From: Bacteroidales bacterium
Lineage (GTDB): Bacteria; Bacteroidota; Bacteroidia; Bacteroidales; Muribaculaceae
Direction of reading: 5' to 3'
Length of the DNA stretch: 64,000 bases
Assembly: GCA_015061005.1 (NCBI GenBank)
Contig: SUXJ01000013.1
Span: forward strand, 23,203 to 87,202
Part shown: positions 63,282 through 64,000 of the stretch, piece after piece
How positions within the stretch are numbered: position 1 is the stretch's first letter
Layout of the letters: every line of letters starts with the position of its first letter
Made by a program: the position numbers and the translations under genes
The notes under the pieces: generated by a model
The model's input: the letters and a program-made list of their open reading frames with translations, nothing else
What the model was told of the DNA's origin: nothing
Databases searched by the model: none

Positions 63282-63482
63282 ATGACCGAAAAAATGGCTA
63301 AAAAAAAGACTATTACAGGCGAATTAGAGCCTATGAAAATCGGAGAGCGCAAGGAGTTCCCTGCATCACTCTGCACCACAGCAAGAAGTATGGCGAGTAT
63401 GCTCGGTTTCAAGTGGAACAGAACATACAAGACCGAGACAGACCGTGAAAGACGTGTCGTAGTAGTAACCCGAATTGCATAA
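63282..63482 (+). CDS. Small basic protein of the element, function unknown
   Basis: A 66-residue protein from ATG 63282 (MTEKMAKKK; M5 at 63294 is an alternative). It has the pattern ITGELEPMKIGERKEFPASLCTTARSMASML followed by a basic RERRVVVVTRI end. Similar short proteins are common in Bacteroidales phages and integrative elements, where they have no assigned role. First gene behind the early promoter. Confidence 0.65.
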   Translation: MTEKMAKKKTITGELEPMKIGERKEFPASLCTTARSMASMLGFKWNRTYKTETDRERRVVVVTRIA

Positions 63483-63486
63483 CGCT

Positions 63487-63639
63487 ATGATTAGAAGAAG
63501 AACTCCAAAGGTTTCAAGGGAACGTGCTATTACAATAGCAATGAACCACAACTGCGTACCTCGTGGCATTGCCGAGAGATACACCGACAGCGAACTGAAA
63601 GAAGTATTAAGACAACTCAAATTAAAAGCAGATTTCTAA
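63487..63639 (+). CDS. Small basic hypothetical protein
   Basis: A complete 50-residue frame (MIRRRTPKVSRERAITIAMN ... LRQLKLKADF), 4 bases after the previous stop and 1 base before the next start. The tight packing in one direction supports it as a real gene. A helix-turn-helix-like run (CVPRGIAERYTDSELKEVL) is visible but not assigned. Confidence 0.6.
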   Translation: MIRRRTPKVSRERAITIAMNHNCVPRGIAERYTDSELKEVLRQLKLKADF

Positions 63640-63640
63640 T

Positions 63641-63874
63641 ATGAATAAGGCAAGAAGAAAACAACTCGAAAAGGTTGTAGAAGTGCTTACAGCACAGATG
63701 GAAGAATTGGAAACTATCAAAGATGAAGAACAGGAAGCGTTTGACAATCTTCCCGAGGGTATCCAATGCACAGAGAGAGGCGAGACGATGGAAGAGAATG
63801 TAGATGAACTTGATAGCATTATTACTGACCTTGAGAACGTGATTGATAGTATTAACGAAGTAATTGAGAAGTGA
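63641..63874 (+). CDS. Small acidic coiled-coil protein
   Basis: A 77-residue highly charged helical protein with two heptad-like stretches (RRKQLEKVVEVLTAQMEELETIKDE and VDELDSIITDLENVIDSINEV) separated by an FDNLPEGIQ linker. This FDNLPEG(I/L)Q pattern occurs in small phage and plasmid proteins; function unknown. It starts 1 base after the preceding stop. Confidence 0.65.
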   Translation: MNKARRKQLEKVVEVLTAQMEELETIKDEEQEAFDNLPEGIQCTERGETMEENVDELDSIITDLENVIDSINEVIEK

Positions 63875-63875
63875 T

Positions 63876-64000
63876 ATGGATAAGTTTATGAGCCTCAGCC
63901 AACTTGCGATGTCAGTCTTTATGTTCCTCGGAACAATCACTTGGGGCATTGCTCACCTCATCAAAGGCACAATCGGTTTATTCGGTCTCCTCGTAGTTCT
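63876..64000 (+). CDS. Membrane protein, 5' part (runs off the right edge)
   Basis: Forty-one codons are visible from ATG 63876, one base after the previous stop: MDKFMSLSQLAMSVFMFLGT and a hydrophobic continuation, suggesting two membrane helices. It is the fourth gene of the plus-strand early run. Identity unknown. Confidence 0.55.
   Translation, partial: MDKFMSLSQLAMSVFMFLGTITWGIAHLIKGTIGLFGLLVV

Overview
The window is a chromosomal segment of a Bacteroidales bacterium, probably a gut Muribaculaceae or a close relative (family-level placement is inference). The order-level call rests on what can be read directly. Most gene starts that have an upstream gap carry the Bacteroidetes sigma-factor promoter (TTTG, about 20 nt, TAnnTTTG). 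Lineage-typical proteins are present: the alternative Bacteroidetes GlmU, DUF4494, DUF3467, a NigD-like lipoprotein and a DUF2723 protein. Several secreted proteins share a short C-terminal tail of the form (Y/F)DLQGR...G(I/L)YI(V/I)NG(K/Q)KVL. The two tRNA genes (Asp-GTC, Leu-CAA) do not encode the terminal CCA.

Layout. 1-1.6 kb: 5' part of enolase, then an oxidative-stress pair (superoxide reductase, rubrerythrin). 1.8-5.8 kb: a minus-strand operon of mannose-1-phosphate guanylyltransferase, a YfhO-family membrane protein and a degenerate methyltransferase-like protein. 5.9-7.5 kb: a lone DpnI-type restriction endonuclease just upstream of pyrF. 7.6-18.5 kb: three large secreted host-glycan enzymes in a row (M60 mucin-type peptidase, GH33 sialidase, GH20 hexosaminidase). 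18.5-28.5 kb: a CoA-transferase, then ilvE with an HD protein, then a long minus-strand run pdxJ-exbB-exbD-tonB-antiporter-glmU-like-ruvA. 28.6-38 kb: an ACT-like protein and nadK, tRNA-Asp, an MFS sugar transporter, DUF4494-yggS, an OmpA-like protein, a NigD-like lipoprotein, DUF3467-cysS-RecD-like helicase. 38.3-49.6 kb: fba, a fused ATPase-TOPRIM (DUF4435) protein, tRNA-Leu, menA-CPBP protease, GH43, ferredoxin, a short GMP synthase, gapA and a surface protein with internal tandem repeats. 49.7-60.9 kb: a tightly packed minus-strand run of two GH84 enzymes, a DUF2723 glycosyltransferase-like protein, a polysaccharide deacetylase, queG, mtnN and luxS. 61.2-64 kb: accessory DNA with a truncated IS982-type transposase, a gene-tail remnant with its terminator, then a repressor and divergent small genes that look like the edge of a prophage or integrative element.

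How the genes fit together. The M60 peptidase, sialidase, GH20, GH43 and paired GH84 enzymes describe an organism that strips host mucin or other N-acetylhexosamine-rich glycoproteins; the MFS permease may import a released sugar. ExbB, ExbD and TonB would energise outer-membrane uptake, although no SusC/SusD pair lies in this window. mtnN and luxS form the SAH-recycling and AI-2 route.

Most interesting candidates: a fused AAA-ATPase plus DUF4435/TOPRIM protein with the domain make-up of a one-gene PARIS-like defence system; an orphan methyl-directed DpnI nuclease with its catalytic and zinc residues intact; a GMP synthase whose glutaminase domain has lost its catalytic core; a dispersed intergenic repeat family; and a possible attachment-site junction at the right end.
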